Positions 1-8,345 of a stretch of 35,196 nt of DNA are shown here, piece after piece. This DNA comes from an uncultured Ilumatobacter sp. (lineage in GTDB: Bacteria > Actinomycetota > Acidimicrobiia > Acidimicrobiales > Ilumatobacteraceae). The number at the start of each line of letters is the position of its first letter. The first letter of the stretch is position 1. The notes under the pieces are model-generated. The model was not told the origin of the DNA, did no database searches, and saw only the letters and a list, made by a program, of their open reading frames with translations. Both the position numbers and the translations under genes were made by a program. The stretch lies in NCBI GenBank assembly GCA_937919625.1, contig CALFRK010000105.1, positions 1-35,196 on the forward strand, written 5' to 3'.

Positions 1-90
1 CGGTTGCTCCAGCCACGGTTGCTCCAGCCACGGTTGCTCCAGCCACGGTTGCTCCAGCCACGGTTGCTCCGGCCACGGTTGCTCCGTGTC
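1..90 (+). repeat. 15-bp tandem repeat encoding a VAPAT linker
   Basis: The unit CGGTTGCTCCAGCCA occurs four times perfectly from base 1, then once with one change (61-75) and once as a half-diverged copy (76-90). Read in the frame of the gene at 3-320 it encodes the pentapeptide Val-Ala-Pro-Ala-Thr over and over. The unit length is a multiple of three, so copy number can change without a frameshift. The array probably continues to the left of the window. Confidence 0.97.
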
Positions 91-320
91 GTGTTCCGGA
101 AACTGGAGACATCGTGCAGCGCGGCGATTGTGGCAGCACGGTTGTCTTCATCCAGGACCGGCTGATCCAGTTGGGTTTCACGGTTGCTTCTGATGGTCTG
201 TTCGGACCCGGTACCGAGACGGCGGTCAAGAACTTCCAGTCGTCACGGGGCCTAGTCGCCGACGGCATCGTGGGGCCGCTCACCTGGACCAAACTGTTCG
301 AGGGCGGCGTCGGCGACTGA
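3..320 (+). CDS. Secreted peptidoglycan-binding domain protein, 3' end only
   Basis: The frame is open from the left edge, so the start lies outside the window. A GTG at 114 could be mistaken for the start, but the codons before it (VAPAT repeats, then VAPCRVPETGDIVQ) are in the same frame. The C-terminal part, about 60 residues from GDCGSTVVFIQDRL to WTKLF, matches the PG_binding_1 fold: a repeated helix pattern, the DGLFGPGTETAVKNFQ core and the DGIVGPLTW end. Such domains hold a protein on the cell wall. The Pro/Ala/Thr-rich linker would separate it from an unseen N-terminal part, perhaps catalytic. Family knowledge implies an extracellular location; the signal peptide is not in view. Confidence 0.85.
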   Translation, partial: VAPATVAPATVAPATVAPATVAPATVAPCRVPETGDIVQRGDCGSTVVFIQDRLIQLGFTVASDGLFGPGTETAVKNFQSSRGLVADGIVGPLTWTKLFEGGVGD

Positions 321-546
321 TCGAGATGTCGGGTGACGCATCCACCATTTCGGGGACTGTTCAGGTATCCTGGGAAACCGGAATACGGAAGGTCCGTGTT
401 CTGCACAACTGAGCGACCAAGGGTTGGTTGCCGGTTGCCGATTCCGTGGCACCGATCCGAGTGCGTGCGGGCTTGCCAACTGGGAACCGGCTCGGTTGCT
501 CCAACAGTGGCGATGGCAGTGTGCCGTCGCCTGAAAGGAGCCATTC
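321..546. other. Leader region upstream of pnp; no gene seen
   Basis: This 226-bp stretch holds no convincing gene. The small open frames have no recognisable composition. In many bacteria rpsO sits directly before pnp, but no S15-like frame is present here. A single GGTTGCTCCA string near 494-503 echoes the repeat unit at base 1. A weak hairpin, ACCAA-GGG-TTGGT (416-428), is the only small inverted repeat noticed. Confidence 0.6.
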
Positions 547-2979
547 GTGGCTGACCCCATTCGCGTCTCCGGTCCTGTTTCAGGGACCGACAAGACGCTC
601 ACCTTTGAGACGGGGCGTTTTGCGCCCCAGAGTCAGGGTGCCGTCGTGGCATCCATCGGTGGCACAAGCGTGCTCACCACGGCCAACGCCGCCAAGGACG
701 TTCGACCGGGCATGGATTTTTTCCCGCTCACGGTCGACGTCGAAGAGCGCGCCTACGCCGCCGGCAAGATCCCCGGTTCGTTCTTCCGTCGTGAAGGCCG
801 CCCGACCGAGGAAGCGATCCTTACCTGTCGCCTGACCGACCGCCCGTTGCGCCCATCGTTCCCCAAGGGTTTCCGCAACGAGACCCAGGTCGTCACCACC
901 GTGATCGGCGCCGACCAGCACAATCCGCACGACATCTTGTCGATCAACGCCGCCTCGGCTGCATTGATCATCTCCGGCATCCCGTTCGACGGGCCGCTCG
1001 GTTCGATTCGCATGGCGTACTCCGTTGACGGCGAGTGGATTCCGCATCCCACCTATGAAGAGATCGAAGCCGGCACGTTCGAATTGGTCGTTGCCGGTCG
1101 CGAACTCGACAACGGCGACGTCGCCGTCATGATGGTCGAGGCAGGTGGCACCGAGAAAAGCTTCTACTACTACGAAGATGGTGCGCCAAAGGTCGACGAG
1201 GCCGTTCTCGCCGACGGGCTCGAGGCATGCAAGGTGTGGATCAAGGAGTCGATCTCGCTCCAGCGCCAACTGCTGGCCAGCGTGATTGCGACGCACGGTC
1301 CGATTCAAACCATGTCGTTCAACGCAGTTGTCGACTACAGCGACGAGGTGTTCGCAGCCGTCGAAGGTCTCGCCAGCGAGAAGGTCGCCCACGCCGTCAC
1401 CATCTCCGCCAAGGCCGAGCGCAACGCCGCCACCGATCAGGCTGCCACCGAGGCCATCGCCGCACTGTGCGGCGAAGGCGCCGAGTTTGCCGGCCAAGAA
1501 AAGGCCGTCAAGGAAGCAGTTCGCAGCCTCACCAAGAAGCTTGTGCGCAAGCGGATCGTCGAAGACAGGCTGCGCATGGACGGCCGCGGCGTCGCCGACC
1601 TGCGTCCGGTCACCGCCGAAGTCGGCGTGTTGCCGACCGCTCACGGTTCTGGCCTTTTCCAGCGTGGCGAGACCCAGGTACTCAACGTGCTCACGATGGC
1701 CATGCCGCGCATGAACCAGCTGATCGACTCGTTGTCGCCGACCGCCACCAAGCGCTATCTGCACCACTACAACATGCCGCCGTGGGCGAATGGTGAGACC
1801 GGCCGCGTCGGTTCGCCGAAGCGCCGTGAGATCGGCCACGGTGCGCTCGCCGCCCGTGCGGTCCTGCCGGTTGTGCCCAGCCAGGAAGACTTTGCGTACA
1901 CGCTGCGCCTCGTCTCCGAGGTCATGTCGTCGAACGGTTCGACGTCGATGGCGTCGGTCTGCGCCAGCAGCCTGTCGCTGATGGATGCCGGCGTGCCCAC
2001 CCGTGGTGCCGTTGCAGGCATCGCCATGGGTCTCGTCAAGGAGGGCGACGAGTACATCACCCTGACCGACATCCTCGGCGCCGAAGACGCCTTCGGTGAC
2101 ATGGACTTCAAGGTCGCCGGTACGGCCGACGCCATTACGGCGCTGCAGCTCGACACAAAGATCGACGGCATCCCCGCCGATGTGCTCACGGCTGCTCTCG
2201 CCCAGGCCAAGGTGGCCCGGCTCGAGATCCTCGACGTAATGAATGCTGCGATTGCCGAGTCGCGTCCCGAGGTCGCCGAGACCGCCCCGAAGATCAAGAC
2301 GATCATCATCGCGATGGACAAGATCGGCGAGGTGATCGGGCCCAAGGGCAAGGTCATCAACACAATCCAGAAGGAGACTGGCGCCGACATCAGCGTCGAC
2401 GATGACGGAGCCCAGGGCTTTGTCACGATCGGTGCCGTCGAGGCGTGGCGGATGGAAGAGGCGATGGCCGCCATCATGGCGATCGTCGACCCGCCCAAGG
2501 CCGAGATCGGCAAGGTCTACATGGGCCGCGTCGTGAACATCACCAAGTTTGGTGCGTTTGTCAACATCCTGCCCGGCCGCGACGGCCTGGTGCACATCTC
2601 CAAACTGGGTGGCGGCAAGCGGATCAACTCGGTCGAAGACGTGCTCGAGCTCGGTCAGGAGTTCGAGGTCAAGGTCGAAGAGATCGACGACCGTGGCAAG
2701 GTCAGCCTGGTGCCGGCGGGCGACATGCCCGAGTCGGATCGTCCGGCAGCTGCTGCTCCCGCCTCCGAAGACAGGGGCCGTTCGTCGGCTCCGGCTGCGG
2801 CTCCGGCTGCGGCGCCTCGTAGCGAGAGTGGTCCGGCAGTCGAGACGGTGTCGTTCGAAGACAACTTCGACGCCGAACTCGCCGGTGAGCTGGGCGATCT
2901 TGGCCCGGCTACCGAGGGGCGCCCCGACGATCGTGGTGATCGTGGCGGCGATCGCGGCGGACGCCGTCGTCACCGCTGA
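547..2979 (+). CDS. pnp: Polynucleotide phosphorylase
   Basis: A phosphorolytic 3'-5' exoribonuclease of the RNA decay machinery, which can also add nucleotide tails. The 810-residue protein has the full family order: a first RNase PH-like domain (residues about 10-145), an alpha-helical linker, a second RNase PH-like domain (about 340-560), a KH domain with the VIGPKGK loop (about 592-640) and an S1 domain starting GKVYMGRVVNITKFGAF (about 653-720). The last 90 residues are low-complexity, Ala/Pro/acidic and then RGD/RGG-rich (ending GGDRGGRRRHR), a likely RNA-contacting tail. The GTG start follows AAAGGAG (534-540) by six bases. A strong hairpin lies 35 bp past the stop. rpsO is not immediately upstream. 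Confidence 0.97.
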   Translation: MADPIRVSGPVSGTDKTLTFETGRFAPQSQGAVVASIGGTSVLTTANAAKDVRPGMDFFPLTVDVEERAYAAGKIPGSFFRREGRPTEEAILTCRLTDRPLRPSFPKGFRNETQVVTTVIGADQHNPHDILSINAASAALIISGIPFDGPLGSIRMAYSVDGEWIPHPTYEEIEAGTFELVVAGRELDNGDVAVMMVEAGGTEKSFYYYEDGAPKVDEAVLADGLEACKVWIKESISLQRQLLASVIATHGPIQTMSFNAVVDYSDEVFAAVEGLASEKVAHAVTISAKAERNAATDQAATEAIAALCGEGAEFAGQEKAVKEAVRSLTKKLVRKRIVEDRLRMDGRGVADLRPVTAEVGVLPTAHGSGLFQRGETQVLNVLTMAMPRMNQLIDSLSPTATKRYLHHYNMPPWANGETGRVGSPKRREIGHGALAARAVLPVVPSQEDFAYTLRLVSEVMSSNGSTSMASVCASSLSLMDAGVPTRGAVAGIAMGLVKEGDEYITLTDILGAEDAFGDMDFKVAGTADAITALQLDTKIDGIPADVLTAALAQAKVARLEILDVMNAAIAESRPEVAETAPKIKTIIIAMDKIGEVIGPKGKVINTIQKETGADISVDDDGAQGFVTIGAVEAWRMEEAMAAIMAIVDPPKAEIGKVYMGRVVNITKFGAFVNILPGRDGLVHISKLGGGKRINSVEDVLELGQEFEVKVEEIDDRGKVSLVPAGDMPESDRPAAAAPASEDRGRSSAPAAAPAAAPRSESGPAVETVSFEDNFDAELAGELGDLGPATEGRPDDRGDRGGDRGGRRRHR

Positions 2980-3013
2980 TAGCGGCGACACGTTTACCGA
3001 ATTCGTTCGGTTC

Positions 3014-3047
3014 GAGGCCCCCATCCGGTTCGCCGGCTGGGGGCCTC
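3014..3047 (+). terminator. Hairpin terminator after pnp
   Basis: A perfect 10-bp stem (3014-3023 with 3038-3047, GAGGCCCCCA / TGGGGGCCTC) encloses a second 4-bp stem, CCGG-TTCG-CCGG, with a TTCG tetraloop. No T tract follows, which is common for GC-rich actinobacterial terminators. The position fits the end of the pnp transcript. Confidence 0.75.
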
Positions 3048-3232
3048 GGCATTGTCGGGGTTGGTAGACCGCGATGACGTGCATCGATCGTGTTTCTACG
3101 ATTGACTGCAGCCTGAGCCGTCAGGCGAAATGCGACCGATCGTTACTGGGGATCGATGCCGACTGAAGGGGGACCCATGCGGACTGAAAAGCAGCTAAGC
3201 AACCATCCCGCAGAGATCCCTGGACATCTTCC

Positions 3233-4468
3233 ATGAACGAACGCATAGTCCAGCTTCCGTCCGGCCTGACCGTCGCCGTCGAGCCGATGGTCTCGACGCG
3301 AACGGCGGCAATCGGCGTATGGGTGGGTGTCGGCGCCCGCGACGAGGGCAACGAGCAGGCCGGGATCAGCCACTTCCTCGAACACTTGTTGTTCAAGGGT
3401 ACGCATACTCGATCGGCAATCGAGATTTCGAAAGCGGTCGATCGGGTGGGTGGAGATATCAACGCCTTCACCTCTAAGGAATACACGACCTACTACTGCC
3501 GCGTGCCGGCTCGCTACGTGTCGTCAGGGATCGAACTGCTAGGTGATGTGCTCACATCACCGGCACTGCGTGACGAAGATGTCGCCAGCGAGCGCCAGGT
3601 GATCCTGGAAGAGCTGGCGATGGACGATGACAGTCCGGAAGATGTCGTACATCGCGCTTTCGGTCGGGCCGTGTTCGGCGAGCATGCGCTGGGCCGCGAG
3701 ACAGCTGGGGATCGCGAGACGGTGCAGGCGCTATCCCCCGATGCGCTACGTCAATATTTCGGTGACCGCTATCGCACCGGCAACACCGTCGTTTCGATCG
3801 CCGGCGCGATCGACGCGGACGAGGTGATCGATCAGATCACCAAGGCGTTCGATGCGATGCCCCAAGGCGATGGCCGAGTGGCGCGAGCGGCGCCCGCACC
3901 AACGCCCGCGTCCGATCCCAAGAACATCATGATCGACGACGACACCGAGCAGGTCCATCTCGTGATGGGCGGTCGTTCGTTGGCCCGTACCGATACTGAC
4001 CGCGAGACTCTCGACGTCGTCAACCATGTCCTCGGTGGCGGTCTGTCGAGCCGCCTGTTCGACGAGATCCGCGAACGCCGCGGCTTGGCGTACTCGGTGT
4101 TCTCTTCGGCCACCTCATACTGCGATTCGGGTGCCTGGACAATCTATGCAGGCACGCTTCCCGAGCACGCCACAGAGGTCGGCGAGTTGGTGCGTGTCGA
4201 ACTCGCACGGCTGCTCGCCGACGGCATCACCGACGACGAGCTCGAAATCGCCAAGGGGTTCCTCACCGGTTCGTACGAGATGGGACTCGAGGACTCTGGC
4301 GCCCGGATGTCGCGGCTTGGTGGCCAGCTCATGCTGCTCGGAGAGCTTCGCAGTGTCGAATCGCAGATCGAGCGCTGGCTTAGCGTCACACACGACGATG
4401 TCGATCGCGTCGTACGGCGTGTTTACGGCGCAACACCCCATGTCAACGTTGCGCTCGGGCCCGGCTGA
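3233..4468 (+). CDS. M16 family zinc peptidase (processing-peptidase-like)
   Basis: A 411-residue member of the insulinase/mitochondrial processing peptidase superfamily. The inverted zinc motif HxxEH is seen as HFLEH (His47, Glu50, His51), and the distal acidic ligand fits Glu126/Glu127 in VILEELAMDDD. The second half carries the family's RRGLAYSVFS segment. The order pnp, M16 peptidase, then dapB is common in Actinobacteria and Firmicutes. The ATG has no clear Shine-Dalgarno sequence. An in-frame stop at 3185 with no other start codon after it leaves ATG 3233 as the only choice. The substrate cannot be told from sequence. Confidence 0.93.
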   Translation: MNERIVQLPSGLTVAVEPMVSTRTAAIGVWVGVGARDEGNEQAGISHFLEHLLFKGTHTRSAIEISKAVDRVGGDINAFTSKEYTTYYCRVPARYVSSGIELLGDVLTSPALRDEDVASERQVILEELAMDDDSPEDVVHRAFGRAVFGEHALGRETAGDRETVQALSPDALRQYFGDRYRTGNTVVSIAGAIDADEVIDQITKAFDAMPQGDGRVARAAPAPTPASDPKNIMIDDDTEQVHLVMGGRSLARTDTDRETLDVVNHVLGGGLSSRLFDEIRERRGLAYSVFSSATSYCDSGAWTIYAGTLPEHATEVGELVRVELARLLADGITDDELEIAKGFLTGSYEMGLEDSGARMSRLGGQLMLLGELRSVESQIERWLSVTHDDVDRVVRRVYGATPHVNVALGPG

Positions 4469-4501
4469 TTCGAGTTCTTCGTTATACCTGATCGTCACGG
4501 C

Positions 4502-4507
4502 TACGGT
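4502..4507 (+). promoter_or_regulatory. Possible -10 box of a leaderless dapB transcript
   Basis: TACGGT lies 7 nt before the GTG start of dapB, which has no Shine-Dalgarno sequence. No good -35 box is seen. The call rests on the same arrangement before several other genes of this window. Confidence 0.35.
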
Positions 4508-4514
4508 CGCTGGT

Positions 4515-5300
4515 GTGAGCGACAAAATTCGGGTAGGTGTCAACGGCGCTGGCGGACGGATGGGCACATCGGTGTGCAACGCCGTGCAACTCGACCCTGA
4601 GCTCGAGTTCGTAGCCGCTGTCGACCCAGCGTCATCCGCACCACCGATCCACGGTGTTCAGATCTGTGGCGAGATGCGCACCTTCGCCGAAGCCGAGTGC
4701 GACGTGGTGGTCGACTTCACGGTGGCCGATGCCGCTCGCGTGTCGCTGCCGTGGCTGGCGATGCACGGTATCCACGCTGTCGTCGGCACCACGGGCTTCA
4801 ACACTGACGATCACGAGGCGTTTCGGTTGGCGTTTGGCAACGGGCCAGGGCATTGCCTACTGGCCCCGAACTTCGCCATTTCAGCGGTGCTGATGATGCG
4901 ATTCGCCGAGTTGGCGGCGCCATACTTCGATACGGCCGAGATCATCGAATACCACCACGACCACAAAATCGATGCCCCGTCCGGAACGGCGGTGGCGACG
5001 GCGGACCGAATGGCCGCTGCCAGGGGAGACGTGCCGTGGGGTGTTGATCCGACCGAGATCGAGGTCTACCCGGGGGTGCGCGGCGGTGTCGGGCCGACGG
5101 GTATCCACCTGCACGCTGTTCGGATGCACGGCATGATCGCCCACCAAGAGGTGATCATGGGTGCGCTCGGTCAGTCGCTCACGATCCGCCAGGACAGCTA
5201 CGACCGCGAAAGCTTCATGCCAGGTGTGGTGTTGGCGTGTCAGCGGATCGCCGATCACCCTGGCCTCACGATCGGTCTCGATCACTATCTGGGGATCTGA
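4515..5300 (+). CDS. dapB: 4-hydroxy-tetrahydrodipicolinate reductase
   Basis: The second committed step of the lysine/meso-diaminopimelate pathway, reducing the DapA product with NAD(P)H. The 261-residue protein starts with the nucleotide-binding VNGAGGRMG (residues 9-17), then has GTTGF (91-95), APNFAIS (118-124) and the active-site stretch EYHHDHKIDAPSGTA (146-159). His148/His149 and Lys151 are the family's catalytic and substrate positions. It ends in the conserved GLTIGLDHYLGI. The open frame extends back to 4026, but that part only shadows the peptidase gene. GTG 4515 gives the family's usual N-terminus. The partner gene dapA lies about 12 kb away at 17028, so the pathway genes are split. 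Confidence 0.95.
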   Translation: MSDKIRVGVNGAGGRMGTSVCNAVQLDPELEFVAAVDPASSAPPIHGVQICGEMRTFAEAECDVVVDFTVADAARVSLPWLAMHGIHAVVGTTGFNTDDHEAFRLAFGNGPGHCLLAPNFAISAVLMMRFAELAAPYFDTAEIIEYHHDHKIDAPSGTAVATADRMAAARGDVPWGVDPTEIEVYPGVRGGVGPTGIHLHAVRMHGMIAHQEVIMGALGQSLTIRQDSYDRESFMPGVVLACQRIADHPGLTIGLDHYLGI

Positions 5301-5344
5301 TCCACATCTGAGCCGCCAACGGGGCCGGCGGATGCAGCGGTCGG

Positions 5345-5974
5345 TCAGGCCGCGCCGCGCCGGAAGTTGCGCACATTGACGAGTAACACCAACGCCACCG
5401 AGATACCGACTGCCCACCACGAGTACTTCTGCAGCCATCCGACAGAGTCGGCGAGTTCTTCGTCGAACACTTGGGCGAGCCACCAGATCAACGCAAGTCT
5501 GGCGAGTATCCCAATCGTCAGCAGCGCTGCCAGCCGGCGCCACGGCGTGCGGTGAACGCCGCTCAGGGCGGCGACCAGGTTGCTGCCGGCGAAGAACGGG
5601 ATGATCACCCACTCGGCCTTGGCGAAGCCACGATTGAACTGATCGAGCGCCTCGGGTGTGACACCGAGGTACTTGATGAACCAGCGCAACGCCTCGTCGG
5701 CGTAGGCGCGTCCGATTAGGTGGCACACGACGAAAGCCAAGCCAATTCGGATCGAACCGACGACCCAATAGACAATCGGCGAGACGTCGGCGCCCAGCGC
5801 CAAGACGAGATACCGGTTGCGGGACGAGAGCAGCAGCAGCGCTTCGGGGCTGGATACGAGCAACCTGCCCCACATTGCACCGGCGATGTTGGTTGAAACA
5901 ACGAGCCCGACGAAGGCGGCGAGCGTGAGCGGCGCCCATGGAGGCCGGGTGTGGACATGGACGGCCTCGCTCAT
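5345..5974 (-). CDS. Membrane protein, possibly VTT/DedA-like
   Basis: A 209-residue protein with about five hydrophobic segments (near residues 15-35, 42-75, 75-95, 120-140, 155-175 and 183-203). The middle part, GFAKAEWVIIPFFAGSNLVAALSG followed by a helix with an arginine, resembles the re-entrant loop region of VTT (SNARE-associated/DedA) proteins, but the match is partial. It is convergent with dapB and divergent from the acyl-CoA synthetase. A TAGCGT box 7 nt before the ATG suggests a leaderless message. Function unknown. If the VTT assignment is right, lipid scrambling or transport is possible. Confidence 0.75.
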   Translation of the reverse strand: MSEAVHVHTRPPWAPLTLAAFVGLVVSTNIAGAMWGRLLVSSPEALLLLSSRNRYLVLALGADVSPIVYWVVGSIRIGLAFVVCHLIGRAYADEALRWFIKYLGVTPEALDQFNRGFAKAEWVIIPFFAGSNLVAALSGVHRTPWRRLAALLTIGILARLALIWWLAQVFDEELADSVGWLQKYSWWAVGISVALVLLVNVRNFRRGAA

Positions 5975-5981
5975 CTTGCTG

Positions 5982-5987
5982 ACGCTA
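5982..5987 (-). promoter_or_regulatory. Possible -10 box for the 5345-5974 gene
   Basis: On the minus strand TAGCGT stands 7 nt before the ATG at 5974, with no ribosome-binding site between. The same hexamer precedes the gene at 12679. Confidence 0.35.
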
Positions 5988-6219
5988 TCGGGGGAGCGCA
6001 GATCGGTGGAGGTGGCTCAATCCGGCAGGTGGTGGCGCGTAGGGACGGCACCCGATCGATTGCCGATAACGCACAATCCGTTGCGGCGATGTCGATAGCC
6101 ATGGGGGCGACGTCGGCCGGTGGGTCGGTCTCACCGAAACCGCTACCGCGCTAGACGCCGCCCGAATCGATTGGGGTGCAGCCCAGTCTCGCTGGCTATG
6201 AATCCGCAGGGTGCTCGGC

Positions 6220-6225
6220 TACGTT
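6220..6225 (+). promoter_or_regulatory. Possible -10 box for the acyl-CoA synthetase
   Basis: TACGTT lies 8 nt before ATG 6234, and no Shine-Dalgarno sequence is present. The 259-bp divergent intergenic region (5975-6233) shows no gene and no clear -35 box. Confidence 0.3.
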
Positions 6226-6233
6226 CTGACCCC

Positions 6234-7862
6234 ATGCAAGGCTTGATGCAGGACGTTCCGCTCACGATCAACCATCTGTTCGGTCGCGCCGAGCAGTACC
6301 ACGGTCACAAAACGATCGTCACGGCAACCGGAGGTGGTCGCCAGCGCACGACCTACGCCGACTGGGCCGAGCGCACTCGGCGCTTGGGTGGCGTGCTCGA
6401 CGCGCTCGGTATCAGCGAGTCGGGGCGCGTGGCGAGTTTTGCCTGGAACACGGCCCGGCATCTCGAGTTGTACTTCGCCGCGCCGTGCACGGGGCGCGTG
6501 CTGCACACGCTCAATATCCGCCTATTCCCCGAGCAGTTGACCTATATCGTCAACCACGCCGACGACGAAGTGATCTTCGTCGACAAGTCCCTGCTGGCGA
6601 TGTTGGCCCCGCTGTTGCCGACCTTCGAACGTCTGAAGCATTTGGTTTTGATGGACGATGGGGCAGGTGCGATTCCTCGCGACCTGGCCGGTCACGAGCT
6701 GCTCGACTACGAGGAGTTGCTGGCCGCCGCTGCTCCGGTCGAGTTTTTTGTCAACGACGAACACCGTGCCGCCAGCATGTGTTACACCAGCGGCACCACG
6801 GGCAATCCGAAGGGGGTGCTCTACAGCCATCGCAGCACATTCCTGCATTCGTTTGGGGCGATGACGGTCGATTCGCTCGGCGCCCGTGAGTCCGATGTGA
6901 TTCTGCCGGTCGTTCCGATGTTCCACGCCAATGCCTGGGGTCTGGCCCATGCTGCCGTCGCCACGGGTGCCTCGCTCGTGATGCCGGGACCCGACCTATC
7001 GGGCAAGGCGCTCGCCGACCTGATCATCGAAGAACGGGTCACCGTCGCCGCCGGTGTCCCGACGATCTGGATGCAGGTGCTGCCCGAGCTGAAGGGCCGC
7101 GACTCTTCCAGCCTGCGGGCGATTCCGTGTGGCGGCTCGGCGGTGCCAAAGGCGTTGTCCGAGGCGTACCGCGAGCAGACCGGCCTGCCGATTTTGCAGG
7201 CTTGGGGGATGACCGAGACCAGCCCGATCGCGGCCGTCTGCCAGCTCGACGTCGACGAGGTGTCGCTGCCCGTCGACCAACAGGCCGACCTGCGCACGAT
7301 GGTCGGTCGGATCAGCTTCGGTGTCGAGATGCGGGTCGTCGATCCCGATTCCGGGGCGGCCGTGCCGTGGGATGGCGAGAGCAGCGGCGAACTGCAGTGT
7401 CGTGGCAACTGGATCGCAGCCACGTACTACAACGACGAGCGGGCCGGCGAGAGCTTTACCGCGGATGGCTGGCTACGCACCGGCGACGTCGCCACGGTCG
7501 ACGGGCGCGGACGAATTCGCCTCGTCGATCGCACGAAAGACCTGATCAAGTCGGGCGGCGAGTGGATCTCGTCGGTCGAGCTCGAGAACGAGCTGATGGC
7601 GCACCCCAAGATCGCCGAGGCAGCTGTGATCGGCGTGGCCCACCCGCGCTGGTCTGAACGGCCGCTGGCGTGCGTAGTGACGGTCGCCGGCGAGCAGCTG
7701 TCGAAGCAGGAAGTGCTCGACTACCTGGCTGGCAGGGTCGCCAAGTGGCAGCTGCCCGACGACGTGGTGTTTATCGACGAAGTTCCGAAGACCAGCGTTG
7801 GCAAGTTCTCGAAGAAGACCCTCCGCGACCGGTTTGCGATGTACGAACTACCCACGGCGTGA
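6234..7862 (+). CDS. Fatty acyl-CoA synthetase (AMP-forming, AlkK/FadD-like)
   Basis: Activates a fatty acid with ATP and CoA through an acyl-adenylate. The 542-residue protein has the adenylate-forming signatures in order: the P-loop-like YTSGTTGNPKGV (near residue 184), GMTETSP, GWLRTGD (near 412), the hinge-region DRTKDLIKSGGEWIS and the catalytic lysine in PKTSVGKFSKK (near 523). The N-terminus, MQGLMQDVPLTINHLF, resembles medium/long-chain synthetases of the AlkK type. The open frame reaches back to 6120, but ATG 6234 starts this conserved N-terminus. The stop overlaps the next gene by 4 bases. Chain-length preference cannot be read from sequence. Confidence 0.93.
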   Translation: MQGLMQDVPLTINHLFGRAEQYHGHKTIVTATGGGRQRTTYADWAERTRRLGGVLDALGISESGRVASFAWNTARHLELYFAAPCTGRVLHTLNIRLFPEQLTYIVNHADDEVIFVDKSLLAMLAPLLPTFERLKHLVLMDDGAGAIPRDLAGHELLDYEELLAAAAPVEFFVNDEHRAASMCYTSGTTGNPKGVLYSHRSTFLHSFGAMTVDSLGARESDVILPVVPMFHANAWGLAHAAVATGASLVMPGPDLSGKALADLIIEERVTVAAGVPTIWMQVLPELKGRDSSSLRAIPCGGSAVPKALSEAYREQTGLPILQAWGMTETSPIAAVCQLDVDEVSLPVDQQADLRTMVGRISFGVEMRVVDPDSGAAVPWDGESSGELQCRGNWIAATYYNDERAGESFTADGWLRTGDVATVDGRGRIRLVDRTKDLIKSGGEWISSVELENELMAHPKIAEAAVIGVAHPRWSERPLACVVTVAGEQLSKQEVLDYLAGRVAKWQLPDDVVFIDEVPKTSVGKFSKKTLRDRFAMYELPTA

Positions 7863-8281
7863 CAGGGTCGTATCGACGCCTTGTGGCGACTCTCGTCGGG
7901 GGCGCCCTCACCGTTGCGGCGTGCGGCGACGACGGCCATGATCTCGTCGACCAGGTTGCGCTTACCGAGACCGAACTACCGATCGTTCCGGCGGTCGAGT
8001 CGACCGGTGTCGTGATCTCGGTTTCCGCTCTCGACAACAGTTTCCGCCCGCAGCTGACCGAGATCTCGATAGGCGACGAAGTTCTCTGGGAGAACCGCGG
8101 TCAGAACGAACACAGCGTCTTGTCGATCGTCCCTGACGACTGGGGCACCGAGGCCGAGGACTTCCAACCGGGCGGTGTCTTTTCCCACGTGTTCACTGAG
8201 TCGGGCGAGTACCCATATTTCTGTTCGGTCCATGGCAACGAGACTGTCGGCATGGTGGGCACGATCGTCGTGTCACCATGA
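7859..8281 (+). CDS. Lipoprotein cupredoxin (type 1 copper protein)
   Basis: A 140-residue electron-transfer-type protein. The GTG start overlaps the synthetase stop (GTGA), giving an N-terminal signal with the lipobox LTVAAC and lipid-anchor Cys22. The mature part carries the four type-1 copper ligands in plastocyanin order: His85 (NEHSV), Cys122 and His125 (FCSVHG), and Met132 (GM). The protein should face outward on the membrane. A longer frame starting at 7670 is only a shadow inside the previous gene. The overlap suggests coexpression with the acyl-CoA synthetase, though the functional link is unknown. Confidence 0.9.
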   Translation: MTGSYRRLVATLVGGALTVAACGDDGHDLVDQVALTETELPIVPAVESTGVVISVSALDNSFRPQLTEISIGDEVLWENRGQNEHSVLSIVPDDWGTEAEDFQPGGVFSHVFTESGEYPYFCSVHGNETVGMVGTIVVSP

Positions 8282-8345
8282 GGTGGGTGAGCGATACCGC
8301 GATGGGTCTCACTGCCATCGTGTCCAACCGACGAGGAACTTCACA

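Noticed and set aside
580-3084. 834-codon open frame on the minus strand opposite pnp
   Set aside because: It is the GC-rich antisense shadow of pnp, with His/Asp/Arg-rich low-complexity composition and no domain.
5313-5331. Terminator between dapB and the convergent membrane gene
   Set aside because: CCGCC/GGCGG gives only a 5-bp stem with a 9-nt loop and no T tract; too weak to list.
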